17,533 bases of DNA from an uncultured Bulleidia sp. (GTDB lineage: Bacteria; Bacillota_I; Bacilli_A; Erysipelotrichales; Erysipelotrichaceae): assembly GCA_934725105.1 (NCBI GenBank), contig CAKVBD010000045.1, forward strand, positions 1 to 17,533, in the 5' to 3' direction. The position numbers and the translations under genes are program-made. The notes beneath the pieces are model-generated. The model did no database searches and was not told the DNA's origin. It saw only the letters and a program-made list of their open reading frames with translations. How positions within the stretch are numbered: position 1 is the first letter of the stretch; each line of letters opens with the position of its first letter. Shown piece by piece: positions 1 through 6,695 of this stretch.

Positions 1-41
1 TCGATTTTTCATCAAGACCTCATGAACATCATGTTATTTTG

Positions 42-83
42 GAATATGTCAAAACCTCAACCAATTTTGGATATTCTTTTTTT
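42..83 (+). terminator. Terminator of an upstream gene
   Basis: GAATAT at 42-47 pairs with ATATTC at 71-76, and AAAA at 51-54 pairs with TTTT at 64-67, across a small internal loop. The stem runs into a T tract (76-83), with a second T tract at 86-92. It would end a gene lying to the left of the window. The stem is AT-rich and imperfect, so confidence is moderate. Confidence 0.5.
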
Positions 84-106
84 GCTTTTTTTATGAAATA
101 TTTTCA

Positions 107-120
107 TGATAACGCTTACA
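107..120. promoter_or_regulatory. Catabolite-responsive element (cre) for CcpA
   Basis: TGATAACGCTTACA matches the cre consensus TGWNANCGNTNWCA at every position. With one flanking base each side (106-121) it also fits WTGNNARCGNWWWCAW. It lies about 45 bp upstream of the -10 box at 158-163. In Bacillota, cre boxes just upstream of the -35 often give CcpA activation, whereas those over or downstream of the promoter repress. The match is seen; CcpA binding is inferred. Confidence 0.55.
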
Positions 121-134
121 TAAAAGATATTAGT

Positions 135-163
135 GTAGCTTTATTTTTGAATTGAGATATAAT
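135..163 (+). promoter_or_regulatory. Promoter of the purine permease transcript
   Basis: A consensus -10 box TATAAT lies at 158-163. The region 17 bp upstream (around 135-140) has no good -35 match, which would fit dependence on an activator at the adjacent cre box. The predicted transcription start near 170 lies just before the riboswitch aptamer. Confidence 0.55.
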
Positions 164-178
164 ACATAGGTCCTTCAT

Positions 179-241
179 ATCGTATAAGTATTCGGATTGG
201 CGATACGTTTCTACGGGATGCCTTAACATCTCTGCTACGAT
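179..241 (+). promoter_or_regulatory. Purine riboswitch aptamer, guanine/hypoxanthine type
   Basis: The three-way junction can be drawn fully. P1 is ATCGT (179-183) with ACGAT (237-241). P2 is formed around 188-206, with loop 2 ending in GG (199-200). The conserved junction TTTCTAC is at 208-214. P3 is GGGATG (215-220) with CATCTC (227-232), and loop 3 starts with CC (221-222), which can kiss the GG of loop 2. The specificity base before the last U-A of junction 3-1 is C (235), the guanine/hypoxanthine form; adenine switches have U there. The downstream gene is a purine permease, which fits. P1 is short and P2 contains a wobble or a bulge. Confidence 0.9.
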
Positions 242-254
242 CTTGATTCTATTG

Positions 255-297
255 TGTTTTCTACGATTTGAGGGTCTTATTGTAGAAAACATTTTTT
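255..297 (+). terminator. Riboswitch-controlled terminator
   Basis: TGTTTTCTACGAT (255-267) pairs with ATTGTAGAAAACA (279-291), a 13-bp stem with one G-U pair and an 11-nt loop, followed by six T (292-297). It lies between the aptamer and the permease start. This is the expected arrangement for ligand-induced termination. The CTACGAT of P1 and junction 3-1 (235-241) recurs at 261-267 and could compete for ATTGTAG at 279-285. Confidence 0.85.
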
Positions 298-343
298 ATT
301 TATAGGGTATGAACAGAAAAAATAACAGGGGGATAAATATATC

Positions 344-1708
344 ATGTTAGAAAAGCTTTTTAAGCTAAGTGAGAACGGTACAAATGTTAAAACAGAATTG
401 ATTGCTGGTCTTACAACGTTTATGACCATGGTTTACATCTTGGCCCTAAACCCATCTATTTTAAGCGCATCAGGTATGGATGCTGGTGCAATTCTTACAG
501 CTACTGCAGTAGCTTCTGCAATTGCATGTTTTGCAATGGCAGCTTTCTCAAATATGCCATTTGCATTATCTGCTGGTCTTGGATTGAATGCATACTTTGC
601 ATACACAATCTGTGGTTCTATGGGATATGACTGGCATGCAGCATTAACAGCTGTATTATTTGAAGGTATTATCTTCATTGTTCTTTCATTAACAAATGTT
701 AGAGAAGCAATTTTTAATGCAATTCCTAAGCAGATGAAGACAGCAGTATCTGTTGGTATTGGTTTCTTCATTACATTCATTGGTTTACAGAATGCTGGTA
801 TTATCGTTGATGGCAGCACACTTGTTGGATTGTTCTCCTTCAAGACTGCATTAAGTGATGGTACATTCGCTACACATGGTATCACAGCTATCTTAACAAT
901 GGTTGGTGTGATCTTAACAGTATTCTTACTCAAGAAGAACGTTAAGGGATATATGCTTTATGGTATCTTATTAACTTGGGCTTTAGGTATTGTTTGTCAG
1001 TTGACAGGTCTTTATGTTCCTGATAATGAATCATATTTCTCATTGATTCCAACTGCATTCTTCTCTATGCCTGCATCTGTTTCTTCAACATTCTTCAAGT
1101 TTGACTTTGCGTTTGTTGCTGAACATACATTAGATTTCATTGTTATGATGTTTGCGTTCTTATTTGTTGATATCTTCGATACATTAGGAACAGTAATTGG
1201 ATGTGCTTCTAAGGCAAATATGCTTGATGAAGAAGGCAAGCTTCCTAATATTAAGGGTGTATTGTTAGCAGATGCTGTTGGTACAACAGTTGGTGCTTGC
1301 TTAGGTACATCTACAATTACAACATTCGTTGAATCTTCTTCTGGTATTACAGAAGGTGGTAGAACTGGTTTGACATCTGTTACTGTTGGTGTTTTATTCC
1401 TTCTATCATTATTCTTATCACCATTATTCTTGACAGTTCCATCATTTGCAACAGCACCAGCATTGATTGTTGTTGGTTTCATGATGATGCAGCAGGTAGT
1501 TAATATTGACTGGCAGAATCTTGAAGATGCAGTTCCAGCATTCATTTGTATTACAATGATGGGCTTTGCATACTCTATTTCTGAAGGTATCTCTTTTGGT
1601 ATTATCTCTTATGTAGTATTACATGTATTAACAGGTAAGACAAAAGACTTGAGTGCATTAATGTATGTATTAGCTGTATTATTTGTCTTGAAATATTTCT
1701 TGATCTAA
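344..1708 (+). CDS. pbuG: Guanine/hypoxanthine permease, NCS2 family (PbuG/AzgA type)
   Basis: Integral membrane proton symporter that imports purine bases for salvage. The 454 residues match the usual AzgA/PbuG length and are hydrophobic throughout, compatible with the 14-segment NCS2 fold. Family landmarks: the N-terminal GLTTFMTMVYI and ALNP stretch (residues 22-37), the GLGLNAYFA segment of TM3, the acidic TM8 motif FVDIFDTLG with D276 and D279, and the TM10 region with GTSTITTFVESSSGI. The ATG at 344 has a GGGGGA ribosome site ten bases upstream. It is a single gene behind a guanine-type riboswitch and a strong terminator, so transcription should fall when guanine or hypoxanthine is plentiful. 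A terminator follows at 1719. Lysine codons are mostly AAG, unlike the threonine genes, which suggests high expression. Whether it prefers guanine, hypoxanthine or both cannot be read from sequence. Confidence 0.9.
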   Translation: MLEKLFKLSENGTNVKTELIAGLTTFMTMVYILALNPSILSASGMDAGAILTATAVASAIACFAMAAFSNMPFALSAGLGLNAYFAYTICGSMGYDWHAALTAVLFEGIIFIVLSLTNVREAIFNAIPKQMKTAVSVGIGFFITFIGLQNAGIIVDGSTLVGLFSFKTALSDGTFATHGITAILTMVGVILTVFLLKKNVKGYMLYGILLTWALGIVCQLTGLYVPDNESYFSLIPTAFFSMPASVSSTFFKFDFAFVAEHTLDFIVMMFAFLFVDIFDTLGTVIGCASKANMLDEEGKLPNIKGVLLADAVGTTVGACLGTSTITTFVESSSGITEGGRTGLTSVTVGVLFLLSLFLSPLFLTVPSFATAPALIVVGFMMMQQVVNIDWQNLEDAVPAFICITMMGFAYSISEGISFGIISYVVLHVLTGKTKDLSALMYVLAVLFVLKYFLI

Positions 1709-1718
1709 ATAGCTATGA

Positions 1719-1753
1719 GAGGTAGTTACTTTATTGTGGCTACTTCTTTTTTT
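1719..1753 (+). terminator. Terminator of the purine permease gene
   Basis: GAGGTAGTTAC (1719-1729) pairs with GTGGCTACTTC (1736-1746), an 11-bp stem with three G-U pairs and a 6-nt loop, followed by seven T (1747-1753). Confidence 0.85.
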
Positions 1754-1792
1754 GTTGCTTATACATTTGCATATTTCAAGAATCTAATGATT

Positions 1793-1820
1793 GAGAATGT
1801 TTGAATGCATTCTCTTTTTT
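1793..1820 (+). terminator. Second terminator before the tRNA-editing gene
   Basis: GAGAATG (1793-1799) pairs perfectly with CATTCTC (1808-1814), with an 8-nt loop and then six T (1815-1820). It may back up the terminator 40 bp upstream, insulating the next gene. Confidence 0.65.
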
Positions 1821-1828
1821 GATATGAT
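1801..1828 (+). promoter_or_regulatory. Candidate promoter of alaX
   Basis: TTGAAT (1801-1806) and TATGAT (1823-1828) are separated by 16 bp. The -35 lies within the loop and arm of the preceding terminator hairpin. The predicted start near 1835 leaves a short leader carrying the ribosome site GAGGT (1842-1846). Confidence 0.4.
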
Positions 1829-1854
1829 TGTTGAAGTTGTTGAGGTATTGATTT

Positions 1855-3018
1855 ATGGAAATGAATGAATTGTTTTATCAAGATGCATATTTGAGAAAAT
1901 TTGATGCGAAAGTGATTTCATGTACTGCATGCAAAAATGGATTTGATGTTGTATTAGAAGATACTGCGTTTTATCCAGAAGGTGGTGGACAGCCATTTGA
2001 TACAGGTACATTAGATGGGATTGAAGTGTTTGATGTACAAAGAGATCGTCAGGATGTGATTCATCATTATGTGAAAGAAGCTTTAAAAGAGGGAAATGTT
2101 GTTCATGGTGTAATTGACTGGAATCGTCGTTTGGATTTTATGCAGAATCATTCAGGAGAACATATTATTTCTGGCTTGATTCATAAGCATTTTGGATATG
2201 AAAATGTTGGGTTTCATATGGGTGAGGTGATTCAAATTGATATCAGTGGTCCATTAGACTGGAATCAATTGATGATGATTGAACAAGAAGCAAATGAAAT
2301 TGTTTATCAGAATATTCCTGTACAAATTGCATTCCCAAGTAATGAAGAATTAGAAAGTATTCCCTATCGTTCAAAGAAGGAATTACAGGGAAAAGTAAGA
2401 ATCGTAACAATTGAAAATGCAGATATTTGTGCATGTTGTGGAACACATGTAAGAAATACAGGAGAAATTGGATTAATCAAAATTCTTTCTTTTATGAAGC
2501 ATAAAGATGGTATTCGTTTTGATCTTGTGTGTGGTAAGCGTGCACTGGCTTATATGCGTAAAGAACATGATGCATGTAAAGAAGTTTCTTGTCTTTTGAG
2601 TGCGAAGCCACTAGAAATTCATATTGCGACAAAGAAACTGTTAGACAATAATTTAAATCTATTAAATGAAAAGAAACAATGCATGCAGAAACTGTTAGAA
2701 ATGAAACTGGAAACATATACACAGGAAAAAGAATATGTCATTGATTTTGAAGAAGGACTGGATCGTGTTTCTTTAATGACATATGCGAATGCATTGCTGG
2801 AAGAAAAACATATTCCAACGGTATGTGTTTTCAACAAACAGGAAGATGGATACATGTATATTATTCTTTCTAAGAAAATTAACCTGCAGGAGTATGTAAA
2901 GCAATTAAATACTGAACTATCTGGAAGAGGCGGAGGAAAGAAAGAAGTGATCCAGGGAAGCTTTCAAAGTGATGCAGAGACAATTGAAAATGTACTAGTG
3001 AAAACGCTACCTTTTTAG
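1855..3018 (+). CDS. alaX: Alanyl-tRNA editing protein, AlaX-L type with DHHA1 domain
   Basis: A free-standing homologue of the AlaRS editing domain. It is expected to hydrolyse tRNA-Ala mischarged with serine or glycine in the cytosol. The N-terminal part (residues 4-90) has the second-domain signature FYPEGGGQPFDTG (GGGQ at 43-46). The editing core carries the zinc ligands H99 and H103 (HSGEH) and C194 and H198 (CCGTH). The C-terminal third is helical and ends in a DHHA1-like segment with the glycine-rich GRGGGK element. At 387 residues it is the long AlaX form, not the short (about 160-residue) or medium one. There is no class II catalytic aminoacylation domain, so it cannot charge tRNA. 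ATG 1855 is preferred over ATG 1861 because GAGGT lies eight bases upstream. The GH1 gene begins 33 bp downstream with no terminator between, so the two may be cotranscribed. Confidence 0.88.
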   Translation: MEMNELFYQDAYLRKFDAKVISCTACKNGFDVVLEDTAFYPEGGGQPFDTGTLDGIEVFDVQRDRQDVIHHYVKEALKEGNVVHGVIDWNRRLDFMQNHSGEHIISGLIHKHFGYENVGFHMGEVIQIDISGPLDWNQLMMIEQEANEIVYQNIPVQIAFPSNEELESIPYRSKKELQGKVRIVTIENADICACCGTHVRNTGEIGLIKILSFMKHKDGIRFDLVCGKRALAYMRKEHDACKEVSCLLSAKPLEIHIATKKLLDNNLNLLNEKKQCMQKLLEMKLETYTQEKEYVIDFEEGLDRVSLMTYANALLEEKHIPTVCVFNKQEDGYMYIILSKKINLQEYVKQLNTELSGRGGGKKEVIQGSFQSDAETIENVLVKTLPF

Positions 3019-3051
3019 TAAAATGAATGTAGATGAAAGAGAGGGATTATA

Positions 3052-4473
3052 ATGCTTCATAAAACATTAAAACCATTTCCAAAGGATTTCCTTTGGGGTG
3101 CTTCAACTTCTGCATATCAGGTTGAAGGCGCAAACTTAGAAGATGGAAAGGGACCATCCTGCCAGGACGTGAAAGAAGTTCCAGAAGGAACATCTGATTT
3201 AACTGTCTGCGCAGACCAGTACCATCACTATAAAGAAGACGTTGCTTTAATGGCAGAAATGGGATTTAAAGTTTACCGTTTCTCTATTTCCTGGTCACGT
3301 ATCATTCCTGAAGGAACAGGTGCAGTGAATCCTAAGGGTATTGAATACTACAACAATTTAATTAATGAATGTCTGAAATATGACATGGTACCATTGGTAA
3401 CAATGTTCCATTTTGACATGCCAGCTGCATTAGATGCGAGAGGTTCCTGGTCAAATCCTGAATCTGTAGACTGGTTTGTGAACTTTGCTAAGGTAATGTA
3501 TGAAAACTTTGGTGATCGTGTTAAGTACTGGCTGACAATCAATGAACAGAACGTTCTCACACTCATGGGACCAGTGATTGGTACATTAACAATTCCTGAA
3601 GGATGCACAAATGTATTAAAGGAAACATACCAGCAGAACCACCATATGTTGGTAGCACAGGCAAAGGCAATGGCTCTTTGTCATGAAATGCTTCCTGGTG
3701 CTAAGATTGGACCTGCACCAAATATTTCATTGGTATACCCTGCTTCCTGTAAGCCTGAAGATATTCTTGCTTCTCAGAACTTTAATGCAATTAGAAACTG
3801 GCTGTATTTAGATATGGCTGTATATGGCATTTATAATAATCTTGTATGGAGCTATCTAGAAGAAAATGATGCTTGTCCAACATTTGCTGAAGGTGATGCA
3901 GAAGCATTGAAGAATGGTCATCCAGACTTTATCGGTTTCAACTACTATTCAACAGCTACAGTTGAATACTCTGATGGTTCTGGTGTAGCTTCTACAGGTG
4001 ATCAGCAGTCTAGAAATGAAACACCTGGTGTATTCAAGAGCTTTGCAAATCCAAATCTTCCTAGAACAGAATTCAACTGGGAAATCGACCCAACTGGATT
4101 CAGAAATACATTAAGAGAAGTATATTCTAGATATCATTTACCAATCATCATTACGGAAAATGGATTGGGTGCATATGATACTCTTACAGAAGATGGTAAG
4201 GTTCATGACCAGTATCGTATCAACTATCTCAGACAGCATATTCATCAGATGCAGTTAGCAATTACTGATGGTGTTGAAATGATGGGATATTGCCCATGGA
4301 GTGCAATTGACTTGATTTCTACACATGAAGGTATGAAGAAGAGATATGGATTTATCTATGTTGATAGAGATGAATTTGATCTTGGTACATTAGATAGATA
4401 TCGTAAGGATTCATTCTTCTGGTATAAGAAAGTTATCGCAACAAACGGTGAAGATCTGGATGATCTAAAGTAA
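3052..4473 (+). CDS. 6-phospho-beta-glucosidase, glycoside hydrolase family 1
   Basis: A cytosolic GH1 (beta/alpha)8-barrel enzyme of 473 residues, the normal family length. It should cleave phosphorylated beta-glucosides brought in by a PTS, giving glucose 6-phosphate and an aglycone or sugar. The N-terminal signature FPKDFLWGASTSAYQVEGA is present. The acid/base glutamate is E165 in TINEQN, and the nucleophile is E369 in ITENGLG. The loop after the last barrel strand holds S423, K430 and Y432 in the S-x6-K-x-Y spacing that binds the 6-phosphate in family members such as BglA; unphosphorylated-substrate enzymes lack it. A GAGGGA ribosome site precedes the ATG. No PTS permease, antiterminator or LacI gene is nearby, so the sugar cannot be named. 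It ends in a strong terminator. Symbols such as bglA or bglH would be guesses. Confidence 0.88.
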   Translation: MLHKTLKPFPKDFLWGASTSAYQVEGANLEDGKGPSCQDVKEVPEGTSDLTVCADQYHHYKEDVALMAEMGFKVYRFSISWSRIIPEGTGAVNPKGIEYYNNLINECLKYDMVPLVTMFHFDMPAALDARGSWSNPESVDWFVNFAKVMYENFGDRVKYWLTINEQNVLTLMGPVIGTLTIPEGCTNVLKETYQQNHHMLVAQAKAMALCHEMLPGAKIGPAPNISLVYPASCKPEDILASQNFNAIRNWLYLDMAVYGIYNNLVWSYLEENDACPTFAEGDAEALKNGHPDFIGFNYYSTATVEYSDGSGVASTGDQQSRNETPGVFKSFANPNLPRTEFNWEIDPTGFRNTLREVYSRYHLPIIITENGLGAYDTLTEDGKVHDQYRINYLRQHIHQMQLAITDGVEMMGYCPWSAIDLISTHEGMKKRYGFIYVDRDEFDLGTLDRYRKDSFFWYKKVIATNGEDLDDLK

Positions 4474-4484
4474 GAATGTGAAGG

Positions 4485-4515
4485 GATCGTGGTGTATATA
4501 CTACGATCTTTTTTT
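4485..4515 (+). terminator. Terminator of the GH1 gene
   Basis: GATCGTGGT (4485-4493) pairs with ACTACGATC (4500-4508), a 9-bp stem with one G-U pair and a 6-nt loop, followed by seven T (4509-4515). Confidence 0.88.
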
Positions 4516-4538
4516 GATCAAGATAGAGAAAAATGAAA

Positions 4539-4560
4539 AAAGTGAGAGTGCTCTCACTTT
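4539..4560. promoter_or_regulatory. 10-bp-arm palindrome upstream of the reductase; operator or reverse terminator
   Basis: AAAGTGAGAG (4539-4548) and CTCTCACTTT (4551-4560) are perfect inverted repeats separated by TG. The core TGAGAGTGCTCTCA has the symmetry of LacI/GalR-family operators. It matches the cre consensus TGWNANCGNTNWCA except for T in place of the central C. It lies 57 bp upstream of the reductase ATG, near the predicted promoter. Read on the minus strand it is followed by TTTTTT, so it could also stop antisense transcription. Confidence 0.5.
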
Positions 4561-4581
4561 AAGTGTGACTTGTTAATAAAT

Positions 4582-4595
4582 TATCATGCTAAAAT
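4582..4595 (+). promoter_or_regulatory. Candidate promoter of the flavin reductase
   Basis: Two possible -10 boxes overlap here: TATCAT at 4582-4587, and an extended form TGCTAAAAT at 4588-4596 minus its last base (TAAAAT at 4590-4595). The first leaves a better leader length before the ribosome site at 4606. No strong -35 is visible, so an activator may be needed. Confidence 0.35.
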
Positions 4596-4616
4596 ATTAA
4601 CAAATAGGAGGGAACT

Positions 4617-6611
4617 ATGAAAAAGATAATTACTATGTCATTAGCAGGTGCATTGCTATTGGCTTCAGGTTGCGCAAACAAGCCAGCTGGATCTACTGCT
4701 GGAGCAACAGGATCATTGAAGGATGGTACATACACAGCAGCAAAACCAGGTATGAATGCTGATGTTGAAGTCGAAGTAAAGATTGCAAATGGCAAAATCG
4801 GCGCAGTTACTGTAACAGGTAACGAAGAAACTCCAGGTATTGGTGGAGAACTTGTAAACGCTAAGGGTGAAGTGAAGACAAATGGTGGAGAATCTCCAAT
4901 TACTTTGATTCCAAAGAGAATTGTTGAAGCACAATCTATTAAGGTTGATTCTGTAACAGGCGCTACAATTACTAGCTACGCTATTATGAACGCTGTTGGG
5001 GATGCCATTGAACAGGCTGGCGGAAACAAGGATGATTTCAAGACAGAAGTGAAATCTGATGAAAAAATTGAAGACATGACTTCTGATGTTGTTGTAGTCG
5101 GTGGTGGTGGTGCAGGTCTTGCTGCAGCAATCGCTGCTGGTGCAGATGGTGCGACTGTTACTGTCATTGAAAAGAATGGTGAAGTTGGTGGTGACACATT
5201 AGTATGTGGTGCGATTTACAATACACCTGATGAAAAGCTTCAGAAGGAAGTTACAATGACAGATACTGTTAAGACAACAGTGGAAAAGGCATTGAGTGAA
5301 AAGCCTGTGAGTGATGAACATAAGGCATTACAGGCTGAAGTGAAGAAACAGTGGGATAAGTACAAGGCTGATGGTAGAACAGATCTATTCGATTCTAAGG
5401 AATGGTATGCTTTGCAGACTTGGATCAATGGTGATAAAGTTGCTAACTTAGATCTTGTTAAGAAACTTTGCTATGACTCTTATGATGCATATGAATGGAT
5501 CAAGGATGATCTAGGAATGGGCTTTGATGATAAGATTTCTCAAGGTGCTGGTTCATTGTGGCAGAGAACACATACTTCTACAATGAAGATGGGTACTGGT
5601 TTTATCTCAACATACTTAGATCAGATTGGTGCTATGGACAATGTAACAATCGTTACAGAAGCAACTGGTAAATCTTTAGTGAAGACAGATGGAAAGATCA
5701 CTGGTGTTGTTTGTACAGATAGAAATGGTAATGAATTTACTGTAACAGCTAATAAGGGTGTTGTATTATCCACAGGTGGATTTGCAGCTAACTCTAAGAT
5801 GGTTCAGGAATATAACACAAGCGGCAAGTGGGATGATCTAAGTAAATTAATGACAACAAATAGAACATCTTCTTCTCAGGGCGATGGTATTGTAATGGCT
5901 AAGGAAGCTGGCGCTTCATTAACAGATATGGAACAAATCCAGTTACTCTACTTAGGTAATACGAAGGATGGTCAGTTGACAAAGTATCCACCAAGAGATG
6001 TTAACGGTACAGACCAGCTCATTTTCATCAACAAGAATGGTGAAAGATTTGTTAGAGAAGATGGCAGACGTGATGAAATCTGCTTAGGTGTATTATCACA
6101 GCCAGATGCTATTTTCTATATGTTAGAAAGTGGCGATGGTAAGGGATATGTTGATATCAAAGATCCTGAATGGAGAAGTGCTGATGGATTTACATTTGAA
6201 TATCTTGAAAAGAATGGATATATCATTGTTGCAGATACATTAGATGAAATGGCTGAAAAGTTAGGCTGCGACAAGGCTACATTGCAGGCTACAGTAGATA
6301 CATTCAATAATTGTGTTGATGGTAAAGAAACAGATGAATTTGGACGTACATTGTACTCTGTTAAGCTTGAAAATGGTCCATGGGTTGCTACACCTAGACA
6401 GGCATGCGTTCACCATACAATGGGTGGTGTAACAATTGATACAGATACACGTGTATTAGATGAATCTGGCAAGGCAATTGAAGGCTTGTATGCTGCTGGT
6501 GAAATTACTGGTGGTATCCACGGTGCAAACCGTTTAGGCGGTAACGCTGTTGTTGACACAGTCGTATTTGGTAAGGCTGCTGGTGAACAGGTGATTGCTG
6601 ACAATAAATAA
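4617..6611 (+). CDS. Lipoprotein flavin reductase (FMN-bind + FAD_binding_2), fumarate/urocanate-reductase-like
   Basis: Predicted membrane-anchored extracytoplasmic reductase of 664 residues, probably a terminal reductase in anaerobic respiration. The signal peptide ends in a lipobox, LASGC with C19. Next is an FMN-bind domain (about 35-133) with the ApbE flavinylation motif D111-SVTGAT, so FMN should be covalently attached at T117. The FAD-binding domain follows, with GGGGAG (162-167) after a beta strand. Residues matching the fumarate reductase centre are R460, R485 (GRRD), H599/H600 (HHTMGG) and R639 (GANRLGGNA). The H365 and E378 positions of Shewanella fumarate reductase appear to be L and Y here (from remembered alignment), so fumarate is not assured. 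There is no haem motif; electrons would come from a membrane flavin or quinone system outside the window. A strong AGGAGGG ribosome site sits four bases before ATG. Its own terminator follows at 6622. Lysine codons are mostly AAG, suggesting high expression. Confidence 0.85.
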   Translation: MKKIITMSLAGALLLASGCANKPAGSTAGATGSLKDGTYTAAKPGMNADVEVEVKIANGKIGAVTVTGNEETPGIGGELVNAKGEVKTNGGESPITLIPKRIVEAQSIKVDSVTGATITSYAIMNAVGDAIEQAGGNKDDFKTEVKSDEKIEDMTSDVVVVGGGGAGLAAAIAAGADGATVTVIEKNGEVGGDTLVCGAIYNTPDEKLQKEVTMTDTVKTTVEKALSEKPVSDEHKALQAEVKKQWDKYKADGRTDLFDSKEWYALQTWINGDKVANLDLVKKLCYDSYDAYEWIKDDLGMGFDDKISQGAGSLWQRTHTSTMKMGTGFISTYLDQIGAMDNVTIVTEATGKSLVKTDGKITGVVCTDRNGNEFTVTANKGVVLSTGGFAANSKMVQEYNTSGKWDDLSKLMTTNRTSSSQGDGIVMAKEAGASLTDMEQIQLLYLGNTKDGQLTKYPPRDVNGTDQLIFINKNGERFVREDGRRDEICLGVLSQPDAIFYMLESGDGKGYVDIKDPEWRSADGFTFEYLEKNGYIIVADTLDEMAEKLGCDKATLQATVDTFNNCVDGKETDEFGRTLYSVKLENGPWVATPRQACVHHTMGGVTIDTDTRVLDESGKAIEGLYAAGEITGGIHGANRLGGNAVVDTVVFGKAAGEQVIADNK

Positions 6612-6621
6612 GCATGATGAA

Positions 6622-6652
6622 AAGGCTATGATCGAAAGGTCATAGCTTTTTT
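6622..6652 (+). terminator. Terminator of the flavin reductase gene
   Basis: AAGGCTATGATC (6622-6633) pairs with GGTCATAGCTTT (6638-6649) around a GAAA tetraloop, a 12-bp stem with two G-U pairs. The T run extends to 6652. It lies directly after the reductase stop and separates that gene from the LysR gene. Confidence 0.92.
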
Positions 6653-6661
6653 GTTAGATGA

Positions 6662-6689
6662 TTCACAAATAAATTTTAAATGTTATACT
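6662..6689 (+). promoter_or_regulatory. Promoter of the LysR gene, placing the start at the ATG
   Basis: TTCACA (6662-6667; five of six to the -35 consensus), 16 bp, then TATACT (6684-6689) with an extended TG two bases upstream (6681-6682). The expected transcription start, about 7 nt beyond the -10, falls at or next to the A of the ATG at 6696. The mRNA would be leaderless. Confidence 0.6.
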
Positions 6690-6695
6690 AGTTTC

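Noticed and set aside
433..1545. Two long minus-strand open frames (166 and 177 codons) across the permease gene
   Set aside because: They are antisense to a clear NCS2 permease, have low-complexity translations and match no family I know.
4617..6611. Naming the flavoprotein fumarate reductase or urocanate reductase
   Set aside because: The fold and cofactors fit, but substrate-pocket residues do not clearly match either, so only the family is called.
6651..6695. TTG start extending the LysR protein by 15 residues
   Set aside because: It lies in the T run of the reductase terminator, lacks a ribosome site, and the family N-terminus begins at the ATG at 6696.
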